Shown: positions 53,721-62,599 of the stretch, one piece after another
Layout of the letters: every line of letters begins with the position of its first letter
How positions within the stretch are numbered: the stretch's first letter is position 1
DNA from: DASYKT01 sp963718105
GTDB taxonomy: Bacteria; Acidobacteriota; Blastocatellia; Pyrinomonadales; Pyrinomonadaceae
DNA length: 64,000 nt
Direction: 5' to 3'
Assembly: GCA_963718105.1 (NCBI GenBank)
Contig: OY970352.1
Location: forward strand, 2,108,001-2,172,000
Program-made: the position numbers and the translations under genes
Notes under the pieces: generated by a model
What the model saw: the letters and a program-made list of their open reading frames with translations, nothing else
What the model was told of the DNA's origin: nothing
Databases searched by the model: none

Positions 53721-54899
53721 TTAATCCAGCCGTCGGCGTTTCATTTCCTGATTGATAAGGTCTAATTCGCGGCTCATCTGGCCGGTGATGGCGGTATTTT
53801 CTTTAGCGCGGCGGATGAGGTAGGGCACGGCGTCTTTGACCGGCCCGTAAGGCACGTATTTTGAGACGTTATAACCGCATTTGGCGAGAATATAGGACAG
53901 ATTGTCGCTCATCCCGTAAAGCTGGGAAAAGAAAATGTGTGGATGGTTTTCCGGAAGTCCTTTCTCCCGCATCTTTTGCGCCAGCTTCAGGACGCTGTTT
54001 TCATTATGGGTACCGGCGACAAATGCGGTCTCGGCGATGTTTTCCAGGCAGTAATCGGCTGCGGCATCGTAATCCCGGTCGGTGGCGGCCTTGTCCGGCT
54101 GGATCGGCGACGGGAGGCCTTTTTCCCTGGCCCTTTCGCGCTCTTTTTCCATATAAGCGCCGCGCACAAGTTTTGCGCCCAGAATATAACCTTTTTCTTT
54201 CGCGTGCTGGTGCGACTGTCTGAGAAACTCCAGCCGGTCGGTGCGGTACATCTGAAAAGTATTAAAGATCAGCGGCTTTTCGCGGTTAAATCTCTCCATC
54301 ATCGCCAACGCCAATTCGTCTATGGCATTTTGTATCCACGTCTCTTCGGCATCGATAAAAACCGCCTGGCCGACCGAATTAGCGTATTCGCATATCTCTT
54401 CTACCCGCTGGCGGGTCCTGTCCCACTTTTCCCTGTTCTTCAGCTCGAGTTCTACCTTCGAACTCACCTTTTCCAAAGTGCCGAGCGACCCGAGGCCCGT
54501 AACCTTAAATACCGAGAACGGTAGTTTCTTGTCGCCGTTGGCGCGGGCGATGGTCCGCTTGATCTCGTCTTTTGTATGATCGAAGACCGCTTCCTCGGAT
54601 TTGCCCTCGACCGAATAATCGAGGATCGTGCCGATATTCGCATCGCCCAGCTTTCTGATGGTCGGCTCGCACTCTTTGATGGTTTCGCCGCCGCAGAACT
54701 GCTTGAAGACGGTCGACTTGATCATTCCCTGGACCGGCAGGCCAAGCGACAGCGCAAACTCCGTCGAGGCCGTGCCGAAGTCGACCAGCCATGGGGAGTT
54801 CATCATCTTGAACAGCCAATATTTTTGTTTGAGCTCGGCGTTCGACTTATCGGCAAACGCGGTGGCGGTGTCGTGAAAATTAAGATCGAGGTCGGTCAT
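53721..54899 (-). CDS. Proline dehydrogenase
   Basis: This 392-residue FAD enzyme oxidises proline to P5C, delivering electrons to the quinone pool. The TIM-barrel motifs include VFIDAEETW, FNTFQMYRTDRLEFL, GAKLVRGAYMEKERERA, GTHNENS and QLYGMSDNLSY, and PYGPVKDAVPYLIRRAKEN at the C-terminus. It is a stand-alone enzyme, and P5C dehydrogenase is a separate gene at 804-2375. A family E palindrome touches its stop. Confidence 0.94.
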   Translation of the reverse strand: MTDLDLNFHDTATAFADKSNAELKQKYWLFKMMNSPWLVDFGTASTEFALSLGLPVQGMIKSTVFKQFCGGETIKECEPTIRKLGDANIGTILDYSVEGKSEEAVFDHTKDEIKRTIARANGDKKLPFSVFKVTGLGSLGTLEKVSSKVELELKNREKWDRTRQRVEEICEYANSVGQAVFIDAEETWIQNAIDELALAMMERFNREKPLIFNTFQMYRTDRLEFLRQSHQHAKEKGYILGAKLVRGAYMEKERERAREKGLPSPIQPDKAATDRDYDAAADYCLENIAETAFVAGTHNENSVLKLAQKMREKGLPENHPHIFFSQLYGMSDNLSYILAKCGYNVSKYVPYGPVKDAVPYLIRRAKENTAITGQMSRELDLINQEMKRRRLD

Positions 54900-55109
54900 T
54901 TGTTATTCAAAGGTAAATGAACTGTTAAGAACAATTTATCACAAGACGAGAAATACAGAAATTGCGCGGCAAATCAAGAAACGAGAGCGTTCAAAATTTT
55001 TGAAGTAACGAAAAGCAGCGTTCGGTGAAAGGATTTGGGAAACAAGTCCGCTTCAGCGGATGACAGATTTTAAGAGAAAGAAAAAGAAAAAAGAAAAAAA
55101 AGGAAACCC

Positions 55110-55216
55110 CCGGCGTAAGCCTAGGGAGTTCAGGCATGATGAGATGGGAAATAGAGCCCTTTAGCGGAGGCGGAAATTTTACCCACCGGTGTAAGCCTAG
55201 GGGTTCAGGCATGATG
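55110..55216. repeat. 31-bp direct repeat
   Basis: Copies at 55110-55141 and 55186-55216 share CCGG(C/T)GTAAGCCTAGGG(GA)GTTCAGG and CATGATG. Spacing is about 45 bp. No mobile gene is nearby. Confidence 0.75.
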
Positions 55217-55686
55217 CGCGACTGCCGTTTACGGAGTAATTCGGCATGAGCTGTACCGCCAAGGCGGATTTGAAACGTGAGAAATAGATCTGAGATAAAA
55301 GTATCTGCGGGTTTTCTGGCCGATCCGGGAATGTGCAGAGTAGTTCGCTCTGCTCTTTCAGGCCCGGGTGACGGTCGATATGGTTTTTAGCTTCGCTTAA
55401 GTTCTCGATCTCTTTAGATATTGCGCATCTTTCGCCCGGGGTCCGAGTTGCGGGCTTTCCCGCCGGCGCCATGTGAAGCATTTTAGAATGAGTTGTGAAG
55501 CTGTAGTTTGAATGCGCGGCGTCGCCAAAGAGAGGCTTTTAGTCAGGCAATGTGGCGATCAAACGCGCATCGCGATCTGTTTGTTTCGCTGCTGTGGATG
55601 TACGGAGTTTCGCCCGCGGCGGGTTCACGACCGAGACGCATAAACGCACGTACAGAGATATGCTTTCCCGACACGGCGCATGTTTG

Positions 55687-55715
55687 CCTCAGGTTCCGCT
55701 GCGCTTCACCTGAGG
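55687..55715. repeat. Hairpin CCTCAGGT / ACCTGAGG
   Basis: Perfect 8-bp inverted arms enclose TCCGCTGCGCTTC. It lies immediately before the C-poor segment and could be a fragment of a larger dispersed palindrome. Confidence 0.6.
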
Positions 55716-55740
55716 TTAAACTCTATGTCAGCTTAGTTGA

Positions 55741-56280
55741 TTTTTTTAGTGTTGTTTTAGTTTTCGCTCGTTATATCTTTTTTTTTCATTAGTTATATTA
55801 TTTTTTATTTTTTTTTTGATATATTGTTATTTAGTATTTTTTTTGTTATTTTTTTTATTTTTTATTAAATATGTGTGTTTTAAAATTTATTTTGTTTATT
55901 CAGGCTTAAATATGTTTATTAGATACTGGGTGGTTTTTGCGTGGATAACTAAAATGGAAAAGAGGTCTCGATCTACGTCTATAAGTCTTTGCTTTTAGTG
56001 ACTGGACTGTCTCTTCTTTTATAAATGATTATTCTGTGTCTATAATAATTGTTATTAGTTTATTTTTTTAGATATAAGTGATTGTGTTTTGTTTAATAGA
56101 TTTTTATTTGTTGGAGTTGTTATATTTAATAGTGTAAGGTGAAACTTTATGTTAGTGATATTAATGTGTTTTGATGTTGAAGTTGTTTAATAATAATTTT
56201 GTAAGGTTGTGTGGATGTTGTAAAATTGATGTGAGTGTAGTAGTGTAATATATTATATTATTGAATTGGTAGTAGTAGAT
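55741..56280. other. C-depleted, strongly skewed non-coding segment
   Basis: By hand count about 25 C against about 97 G in 540 plus-strand bases. In 56041-56280 there is only 1 C and about 52 G. The flanks are normal. At about 56126-56152 lies a relative of family D (TTTAATAGTGTAAGGTG...), where four C of the clean copy have become T and one G has become A. Confidence 0.75.
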
Positions 56281-56370
56281 AAAATCGACTGACTATATCC
56301 CGTTCAAAATTGTCTCTTTACCCTTTTTGCCGTATCATTATCTCTTTTACTTAGGAGCAATTTTAACTGT

Positions 56371-57843
56371 ATGAGTAAGGGACTTCCGACAAGAGCCGAA
56401 AATTATTCGGAGTGGTACAACGAGCTGGTCAAGCGCGCCGACCTGGCGGAAAATTCCGCCGTGCGCGGTTGTATGGTCATCAAGCCCTATGGCTATGCCA
56501 TCTGGGAAAAAATGCAGCGCGCATTGGACGATATGTTCAAGGCGACCGGGCACCAGAACGCCTACTTCCCGCTTTTTGTCCCGAAAAGCTTTCTGGAAAA
56601 AGAAGAAGAACACGCCGAGGGCTTTGCCAAAGAGTGCGCCGTCGTCACGCACTATCGTCTGAAAAAGAACCCCGACGGCAAAGGCCTGATCGTCGATCCT
56701 GCCGCCAAACTCGAGGAAGAACTGATCATCCGTCCGACCTCGGAAACCGTGATCTGGAATACCTATCGCAACTGGATACAGTCATGGCGCGATCTGCCGC
56801 TGCTGATAAACCAGTGGTGCAATATCGTACGCTGGGAAATGCGCACCCGTATATTTTTACGCACGGCGGAATTTCTCTGGCAGGAAGGACACACCGCTCA
56901 CTCGACTTCGGAAGAAGCAATTGAGGAAACCGAACGCATGCTGGGCGTCTATGCCGATTTTGCCGAAAACTGGCTGGCCCTGCCGGTAGTACGCGGCCTT
57001 AAATCACCTAACGAGCGTTTCGCCGGCGCGATCGAGACTTACTGTATCGAAGGCTTGATGCAGGACGGCAAAGCTTTGCAATGCGGTACTTCGCATTTTT
57101 TGGGGCAAAATTTTTCCAAATCCTTTGACGTGCAATTCACCAATAAAGAAGGCGTGAAGGAATTTGCGTGGGCGACCTCGTGGGGTGTTTCGACTCGTCT
57201 GATGGGCGCGCTCATCATGGCGCATTCCGACGATCAGGGACTTGTCTTGCCGCCCAAACTCGCGCCTTACCAGGTGGTCATCGTTCCTATCTACAAAACC
57301 TTCGAAGACCTGGATAAATTAAACGCCGCGGTAAAACCCATCATCGAGGGCCTGACCAAAGCGGGCGTCAGCGTCAAATACGACAACGACGACAAATTCA
57401 AACCCGGTTACAAATTCGCCGAGTACGAACTGCGCGGTGTGCCCGTGCGTCTGGGCTTAGGTATGCGCGATCTGGAAAACGGTACGGTCGAGGTCGCCCG
57501 CCGCGACACGCTCACGAAAGAAAGTATGCCGCTCGCGGGCTTGGCGGAAAAGATCGTTGACCTGCTCGACCTGATCCAGGCAAATATTTACGAAAAAGCT
57601 TTGAAGTTTCAAAACGACAATACTTTTCCCGTCGATACCTGGGATGAATTCAAAGAGCGGATCGAAAAAGGCGGCTTTATCCTTGCCCACTGGGACGGCA
57701 CCGCCGAAACCGAAGAAAAGATCAAAGACGAAACCAAAGCTACCATCCGCTGCATCCCTCTCGATGGCGTGGAAGAAGACGGCGTCTGTGTCTACTCAGG
57801 CAAGCCTTCGACGAAGAGGGTTATTTTTGCAAGAGCTTATTAA
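56371..57843 (+). CDS. proS: Prolyl-tRNA synthetase, archaeal/eukaryal type
   Basis: This 490-residue class II synthetase charges tRNA-Pro. It has motif 2 around IVRWEMRTRIFLRTAEFLWQEGHTAH and motif 3 around ATSWGVSTRLMGALIMAHSDDQGLVLPP, with a C-terminal anticodon-binding domain. It lacks the roughly 180-residue editing insertion of the bacterial type, so it is the archaeal/eukaryal-like form found in some bacteria. A strong terminator follows directly. Confidence 0.95.
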   Translation: MSKGLPTRAENYSEWYNELVKRADLAENSAVRGCMVIKPYGYAIWEKMQRALDDMFKATGHQNAYFPLFVPKSFLEKEEEHAEGFAKECAVVTHYRLKKNPDGKGLIVDPAAKLEEELIIRPTSETVIWNTYRNWIQSWRDLPLLINQWCNIVRWEMRTRIFLRTAEFLWQEGHTAHSTSEEAIEETERMLGVYADFAENWLALPVVRGLKSPNERFAGAIETYCIEGLMQDGKALQCGTSHFLGQNFSKSFDVQFTNKEGVKEFAWATSWGVSTRLMGALIMAHSDDQGLVLPPKLAPYQVVIVPIYKTFEDLDKLNAAVKPIIEGLTKAGVSVKYDNDDKFKPGYKFAEYELRGVPVRLGLGMRDLENGTVEVARRDTLTKESMPLAGLAEKIVDLLDLIQANIYEKALKFQNDNTFPVDTWDEFKERIEKGGFILAHWDGTAETEEKIKDETKATIRCIPLDGVEEDGVCVYSGKPSTKRVIFARAY

Positions 57844-57874
57844 AAAAAGGAGAGCTTATATCGCTCTCCTTTTT
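57844..57874 (+). terminator. Rho-independent terminator of proS
   Basis: A 12-bp stem AAAAAGGAGAGC / GCTCTCCTTTTT with a 7-nt loop starts at the stop codon. It is symmetrical with flanking A and T runs, so it may terminate in both directions and also serve the gene at 57909-58610. Confidence 0.88.
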
Positions 57875-57908
57875 ATTCAAGGCACATACATTTGCTTAAT
57901 TCCGAGAG

Positions 57909-58610
57909 TCAATTTGTCGCGGCCTTCGTGCCGCTGGCCGCCTCTTTGATCAGCGATGCTACTGCCGCCGGTTGCGAGACATAGATGGCGTGGCTGCCCG
58001 GAACTTCTTTTGATGTCGCACCGGCGCGTTCACACATAAATTTTTGAGCCGCGATCGGTATCATCTTGTCATCGGTGACAAGTAAGTACCAGCTTGGTTT
58101 TGTTTTCCAGGCCGGCTCCGCAATTGTCCCCCCTAATGCTTCAAGTCCCCACGGAACTTGCGAATCAGCCATGAATGCGGCCTTTTCAGGGTCCACATCT
58201 CCGGCGAATGAAGCTGGAAACTTTTCTTTGTCCAAAAGCAGGAAGCCATCCTGCGGCGGAAGGATCGGCGGTACCGGGGCATCGGGCGGCGGGTTCGCGA
58301 TGAGAGTCTGTACCGATTCGCCCGCATCCGGAGCAAAAGCCGTAATATAAACCAGCGCTGTGACCTTGGGATTGTTTCCCGCTTCTGTAATAACAGCCCC
58401 GCCATATGAATGGCCGACGAGAGTAACGTTGCCTTCCAGAGCATCAATAACACGATTGGTCACCGCGACATCGCCTGCGTGCGATATGGTCGGATTTTGC
58501 ACAATACTAACGTTGTAGCCATCAGCTTTAAGGATCTTGTAGACATCTTCCCATCCGGAGCCGTCAACAAAGCCGCCGTGAACCAGAACGATATTAGAAA
58601 ATTCAGACAT
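57909..58610 (-). CDS. Alpha/beta hydrolase (HGGFVDGSGW type)
   Basis: The ATG at 58610 with an AAAGGAGGT box 7 bp before it gives 233 residues. It begins NIVLVHGGFVDGSGW (oxyanion hole region), has the nucleophile motif GHSYGG, and a histidine in PGSHAIYVSQ near the C-terminus. Such hydrolases act on esters or similar bonds; the substrate is unknown. It is a single gene with a shared hairpin terminator. Confidence 0.88.
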   Translation of the reverse strand: MSEFSNIVLVHGGFVDGSGWEDVYKILKADGYNVSIVQNPTISHAGDVAVTNRVIDALEGNVTLVGHSYGGAVITEAGNNPKVTALVYITAFAPDAGESVQTLIANPPPDAPVPPILPPQDGFLLLDKEKFPASFAGDVDPEKAAFMADSQVPWGLEALGGTIAEPAWKTKPSWYLLVTDDKMIPIAAQKFMCERAGATSKEVPGSHAIYVSQPAAVASLIKEAASGTKAATN

Positions 58611-58825
58611 ACAGTTTACCTCCTTTGGTAATTGTTCCGACGAACAAAATTCAAAAACTAAAAACGAACGTTGCAGCCAATGTGAAAGATCAAAAAGCCG
58701 GCAACATACCAAATAAATACAGGATTCATTTAGTATTTTACAATACACAAAGTTGAAATCAAAAATTTGTGAAGAACCAGAAACCTTCGACTAGGCAGGT
58801 CATTTTTGCGCGGGCTTATTAAGGC

Positions 58826-60118
58826 TTATCCGCCCATCGGTTTGGAGAACAGCGCCCAGGCCCATTGGCCGAATGTGCTGAATAATTGGCTGATCACGGC
58901 GCTGACGAGAAAGAAGATGGTCGCGTAAATCTGCGGGCTATAGCTTTCCTGTTCCTTTACCTGCTCGGTAAGCTGTTTTTCGTCATACTCGTAATTTTTA
59001 ACATATTTGTCCGTGACCGGCGGTTTTTGGCCTTCGAAAATAGGGATCATTTTTTGAACATCCCGGCCAAGTTTTGAAAGAAAGTGCAGTTGCTGAAAGC
59101 GGATATCCATATCCTTGCACTTGCCATACATTTCCCTTAATTGCGCCTCGTTCGGGCCCTCAGCCTGTTCCAGTGTCACCTCGTCGAATCTGACCCAGTA
59201 GGCGATGGTGGGATCTTTTTTCATGAGTTTGTCTTTTTCGGCCCCGATCTTTGTTTCCAGTTTGTGCAGTTCCGAAATATCCAGTTCCGGTTCGTTCAAA
59301 ATGCCTATCAATTCCACGGTGAGTTTCTTTCTTGACTGCAGCAAACGCGTTCGCCATTTCTTGCCGCTCTGCGAACCCATCAGATAAGGAAGAAATAACA
59401 GGAAACCGAGAACGGCAAAAACGATCAAAAGAAAAAGCGGCGAGATCTTAAAATCTACGGCGCTGCCGGTAGGAATGGAATACCCGCTATCGCTCCCGGC
59501 TTGAAACGCCCACAAGGCCAGCGCTATCCACATCGTGATCGTAAACAGGCTGCTGATATTTAAAATGACATAGCCCGCCCGAACGTCTTCGCTGACATTT
59601 TTTGACGACAACAGGTTAAATCCGGGATAGCTGAAGGTAAATATCCCCACGATAACGTTGAGCGTCGCCGCGTATTTTATTATCGATTGCATCAAAGCTT
59701 CGGACGAAGCATCGCCGGAGAAATAAACATAGCCGATAAGCCCCGGAAAAAGTGCCATGTACGCCAGCAGCCCGAGCGAAAGCGCGACCACCCAGTGTGG
59801 GCTGCGCATCCCGACGTCAGCGGAAAAAAACATTATCTGATCGTAATAATCTTCGTTTTCATCCGGCCCCATTATCGCCCAAAGTATCTTCGACAGGACA
59901 GCGCCGGTCGATATCAGCCCGACAAACGCCAGCACCAGATACAGGCTCCAGTATCCGGACAAAAGCCAGAGGTAAAAAAAGAACAACAGGATAGCGGTGA
60001 TGTTAGTCAGTAAAGCATATGTCCCGGAATATCCGCGGGTCTTGCTTTGCAGCCACTGGCCTAAAAAAAGCGATGCCACATAGCTAAGAATAAAAATGAT
60101 AAAAAATATTATTTTCAT
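58826..60118 (-). CDS. Multi-pass membrane protein of unknown function, paralog 1
   Basis: This 430-residue protein has about eight hydrophobic helices: four in the first 135 residues, four more to about 265, then a charged cytoplasmic or periplasmic domain (about 265-395) and one C-terminal helix (about 398-420). It is clearly related to the product of 60963-62258 over its whole length (shared layout VYFS-D-S, FLLFLPYLMG, and LSFLSK/FRFM-type C-terminal motifs). No known family is recognised. A heptamer repeat lies upstream. Confidence 0.72.
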   Translation of the reverse strand: MKIIFFIIFILSYVASLFLGQWLQSKTRGYSGTYALLTNITAILLFFFYLWLLSGYWSLYLVLAFVGLISTGAVLSKILWAIMGPDENEDYYDQIMFFSADVGMRSPHWVVALSLGLLAYMALFPGLIGYVYFSGDASSEALMQSIIKYAATLNVIVGIFTFSYPGFNLLSSKNVSEDVRAGYVILNISSLFTITMWIALALWAFQAGSDSGYSIPTGSAVDFKISPLFLLIVFAVLGFLLFLPYLMGSQSGKKWRTRLLQSRKKLTVELIGILNEPELDISELHKLETKIGAEKDKLMKKDPTIAYWVRFDEVTLEQAEGPNEAQLREMYGKCKDMDIRFQQLHFLSKLGRDVQKMIPIFEGQKPPVTDKYVKNYEYDEKQLTEQVKEQESYSPQIYATIFFLVSAVISQLFSTFGQWAWALFSKPMGG

Positions 60119-60261
60119 GAGGGTCCAATTAATGAGCGAATAGGATTCGGTAGATACGGGCCTTTGTCGTTATAAGGGATGATACCCAATTTCGAATTTT
60201 TTGCAATAGATCTTCGGGTTTGGCAGTGCCGTAAAGCTATAGGTTAATGGGGATTGTTATT

Positions 60262-60344
60262 CGGAATAGATGACAACTGATAGATGATAGAGAATAGATC
60301 CGGATCTCTCAGCTATCAGTTATGATCTTTCATCTATTCCGAAT
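60262..60344. repeat. Heptamer-repeat inverted arms
   Basis: Twelve contiguous 7-bp steps: CGGAATA GATGACA, ACTGATA GATGATA, GAGAATA GATCCGG, then the inverse set AGCTATC AGTTATG, ATCTTTC ATCTATT. It lies between the start of the multi-pass protein gene and the NTF2-like gene. Confidence 0.85.
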
Positions 60345-60466
60345 GATTATTTTTAGCCATAAGAATCAGATCGGATCTTTTGAAACGCGCCGAGGCGTTA
60401 AACCGTATAATTAGAGTTGGATAAATTAGGGCCGTCTGTAAATTATTTCCGAAAGGTTCTCATTTT

Positions 60467-60937
60467 ATGAAAAAGCTTATCTTCTCGCTGCTCCTGGTGT
60501 TTATTTTTTCCGCAGCCGGTTACTCCCAGACAACTGCATCCCCTGCCGCTTCCCCCGTCTCTTTGGACGCCGACAAGGCGGCCATCACCGCCACCGCGCT
60601 CGATTACATCGAAGGCTGGTACTCCGGCGACACCGAACGGATGGAACGCGCGCTGCATCCCGACCTGGCAAAACGCATTGTGATGTCCAAAGACGGACGG
60701 AGCAGCTTGCAGCAAATGGGCGCGATGGGATTGGTTCAGGGAACCCGCAAAGGTTACGGTAAAAGCACTCCCAAAGAAAAACAGCAAAAAGACGTTACCA
60801 TCCTCGATATTTTCGAAAATGCTGCGAGTGTAAAAGTAGTGGCGTCAGATTGGATCGATTACCTGCACGTGGCAAGATTCAACGGCCGCTGGGTGATCGT
60901 AAATGTTCTCTGGGAAATGAAGCCGATGAAAAAATGA
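60467..60937 (+). CDS. Exported NTF2-like (putative lumazine-binding) protein
   Basis: This 156-residue protein has a signal peptide (MKKLIFSLLLVFIFSAAGYSQ) and an NTF2-like domain with LDYIEGWYSGDTERMERALHP and a C-terminal HVARFNGRWVIVNVLWEM. This matches small lumazine-binding-like NTF2 proteins. It lies between two paralogous membrane proteins on the other strand. Ligand unknown. Confidence 0.8.
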   Translation: MKKLIFSLLLVFIFSAAGYSQTTASPAASPVSLDADKAAITATALDYIEGWYSGDTERMERALHPDLAKRIVMSKDGRSSLQQMGAMGLVQGTRKGYGKSTPKEKQQKDVTILDIFENAASVKVVASDWIDYLHVARFNGRWVIVNVLWEMKPMKK

Positions 60938-60962
60938 GCTTCTTTTTCAGACTACGCTATGG

Positions 60963-62258
60963 CTATTTAATATTCTTCACAATCAGCTCCGATAGAACCT
61001 TACCAAGTTCGCTAACGATCTGTGTGAATATTGGGCTAATAATAAACGCGACAGCGATGTAAATCTGAGGCTTTCTTCCGCCTTCAGTTTTTAATTGGGC
61101 ATCGATTTTCTCTTTTCGGCTACGATAGATCGGCAGGTAGGTTTCCGCCTTTGCTTGCGGGTCGGTTTTAAACTCTGAAATTATGCCTTCCACCTCGGAT
61201 CTTAGATTTCTGACGAATATCATAAACCTGAACCTGGGGTCCAAATGCTTGGATTTTTTATATAATTCATGAAGTATCTTCCTTTCCGGCGTGTTATCCA
61301 CGGAATTATCTCCATTCTCCCAGGCAAAAGCCAATGGTACGGTTTTGTCATCTTCCAGAATATCTACCAACTCGTTGACAGTTTCGCTTTGAAAATCTTC
61401 CAGTTTGCTCGCGGATAGTTTCGGGTATTCCAAAACTTCCAGAAGTCGCTGGGTAAGAGCGCTTTCTTTTTCCAGCAAGTGCTTTCGCCAAACCTTTGCC
61501 TGAAAGAAGCCTACCAGATAAGGAAGAAACAAAGTAACCACAAAATAAATGGACAAGATGATCAGAATTACCGGCGAGATGGTCAAGGTCAATTCTCCGA
61601 GAGTGAGCGGGTAGCCGAATTCCCCTTCTGCCCCAAAGGCCCAGATACCCAGCGCCAGCCACATCGCCGATCCCAACAGCGCGCTGATATTATTTACCAA
61701 TACTTTCGATCTTATCGTCTCGTCAATATTCCTGGAGAGAAATAAATTAAATGTTTGTGGCAAGACTGCGGCGTAATTACCGACAAATTGAAATATCAAG
61801 CTATATTTAATTATATTTTTAACACCTTCAGAGGTGCTCACATCATTGGAGAAATAGACGATTCCGATGCCAATGGGAAAAACGAATACAGAGGCATACG
61901 TCAAAATACCCATCACGATGGCAGCTGGTACGTTCTTCTCAATGATTTCCTGAGCGAGAAACGATACCTGCGAAAGCCAATCTTCATCCAAATAACTGCC
62001 GACGAAGGCCCATACCATGCGGGAAATGATCATACTGCCAAAGAGCAGGACAAAACTGGCCGTGGTCAGACTTAAATTATAAAACCCGGAAAGTATCCAT
62101 ACCATTGCGTAAAAACCCGTAACACTGATCAAAGACAGAAAAAACTCATTGGCTAACGATATTGCCTTTCCCTTCATCAGATCTTTTAAGGCAAGCGCCA
62201 TCAGGCTGACCCACACCAGATAAGTAAGCAGTAGCAAGAGAAAGATGAGAATTTTCAT
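60963..62258 (-). CDS. Multi-pass membrane protein of unknown function, paralog 2
   Basis: The ATG at 62258 with a GAGG box about 11 bp upstream gives 431 residues (MKILIFLLLLLTYLVWVSLM...). It has the same plan as 58826-60118: about eight helices, a charged domain (for instance DSKHLDPRFRFMIFV-like segments), and a C-terminal helix, nearly equal length and the same order. The gene at 60467 separates the two. Family and role unknown, presumably a duplicate. Confidence 0.72.
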   Translation of the reverse strand: MKILIFLLLLLTYLVWVSLMALALKDLMKGKAISLANEFFLSLISVTGFYAMVWILSGFYNLSLTTASFVLLFGSMIISRMVWAFVGSYLDEDWLSQVSFLAQEIIEKNVPAAIVMGILTYASVFVFPIGIGIVYFSNDVSTSEGVKNIIKYSLIFQFVGNYAAVLPQTFNLFLSRNIDETIRSKVLVNNISALLGSAMWLALGIWAFGAEGEFGYPLTLGELTLTISPVILIILSIYFVVTLFLPYLVGFFQAKVWRKHLLEKESALTQRLLEVLEYPKLSASKLEDFQSETVNELVDILEDDKTVPLAFAWENGDNSVDNTPERKILHELYKKSKHLDPRFRFMIFVRNLRSEVEGIISEFKTDPQAKAETYLPIYRSRKEKIDAQLKTEGGRKPQIYIAVAFIISPIFTQIVSELGKVLSELIVKNIK

Positions 62259-62599
62259 ATAATAAAGAACCTCGAAGAATGAGTGGAAGAACGCTGCTAA
62301 AATAGCATTAACAATATATTTCTGCAATATTTTACTTTTGTTCCGGTAGGGGTGTAAAAAGTGCGTTTGTTCGGCCCCGTAGAGATGGTATCGGGCGGGA
62401 GCCTGACCGTCAGGGAGGCTTATATTCCGCATAAATTAAAGACCTTGCTTCCGCCGCCGGCAGTCGAATAAATGCCGCCAGACCCCGCACAACCGGATTT
62501 ACACCACTGCCCTTTTTCTGCCAAAGGCCGATAAGCAATGTTTCTCTTAAGGGCGGCCAAATTTCCTTTTTTAATACAAATGGGTTTATTCTTATTTAC

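Larger units (their letters stand above)
54900..56370. other. 1.5-kb non-coding region between proline dehydrogenase and proS
   Basis: No credible gene is present. It holds a purine-rich tract (about 55075-55105), a direct repeat (55110-55141 and 55186-55216), a short hairpin (55687-55715), and a C-poor segment (55741-56280). It also contains the divergent promoters of the two flanking genes, which I cannot place. Confidence 0.6.

Noticed and set aside
55508..55792. 94-codon frame in the proS upstream region
   Set aside because: It starts in repeat-like DNA and runs into the C-poor segment, the Arg-rich start and Phe/Val-rich end reflect composition; no domain or ribosome-binding site.
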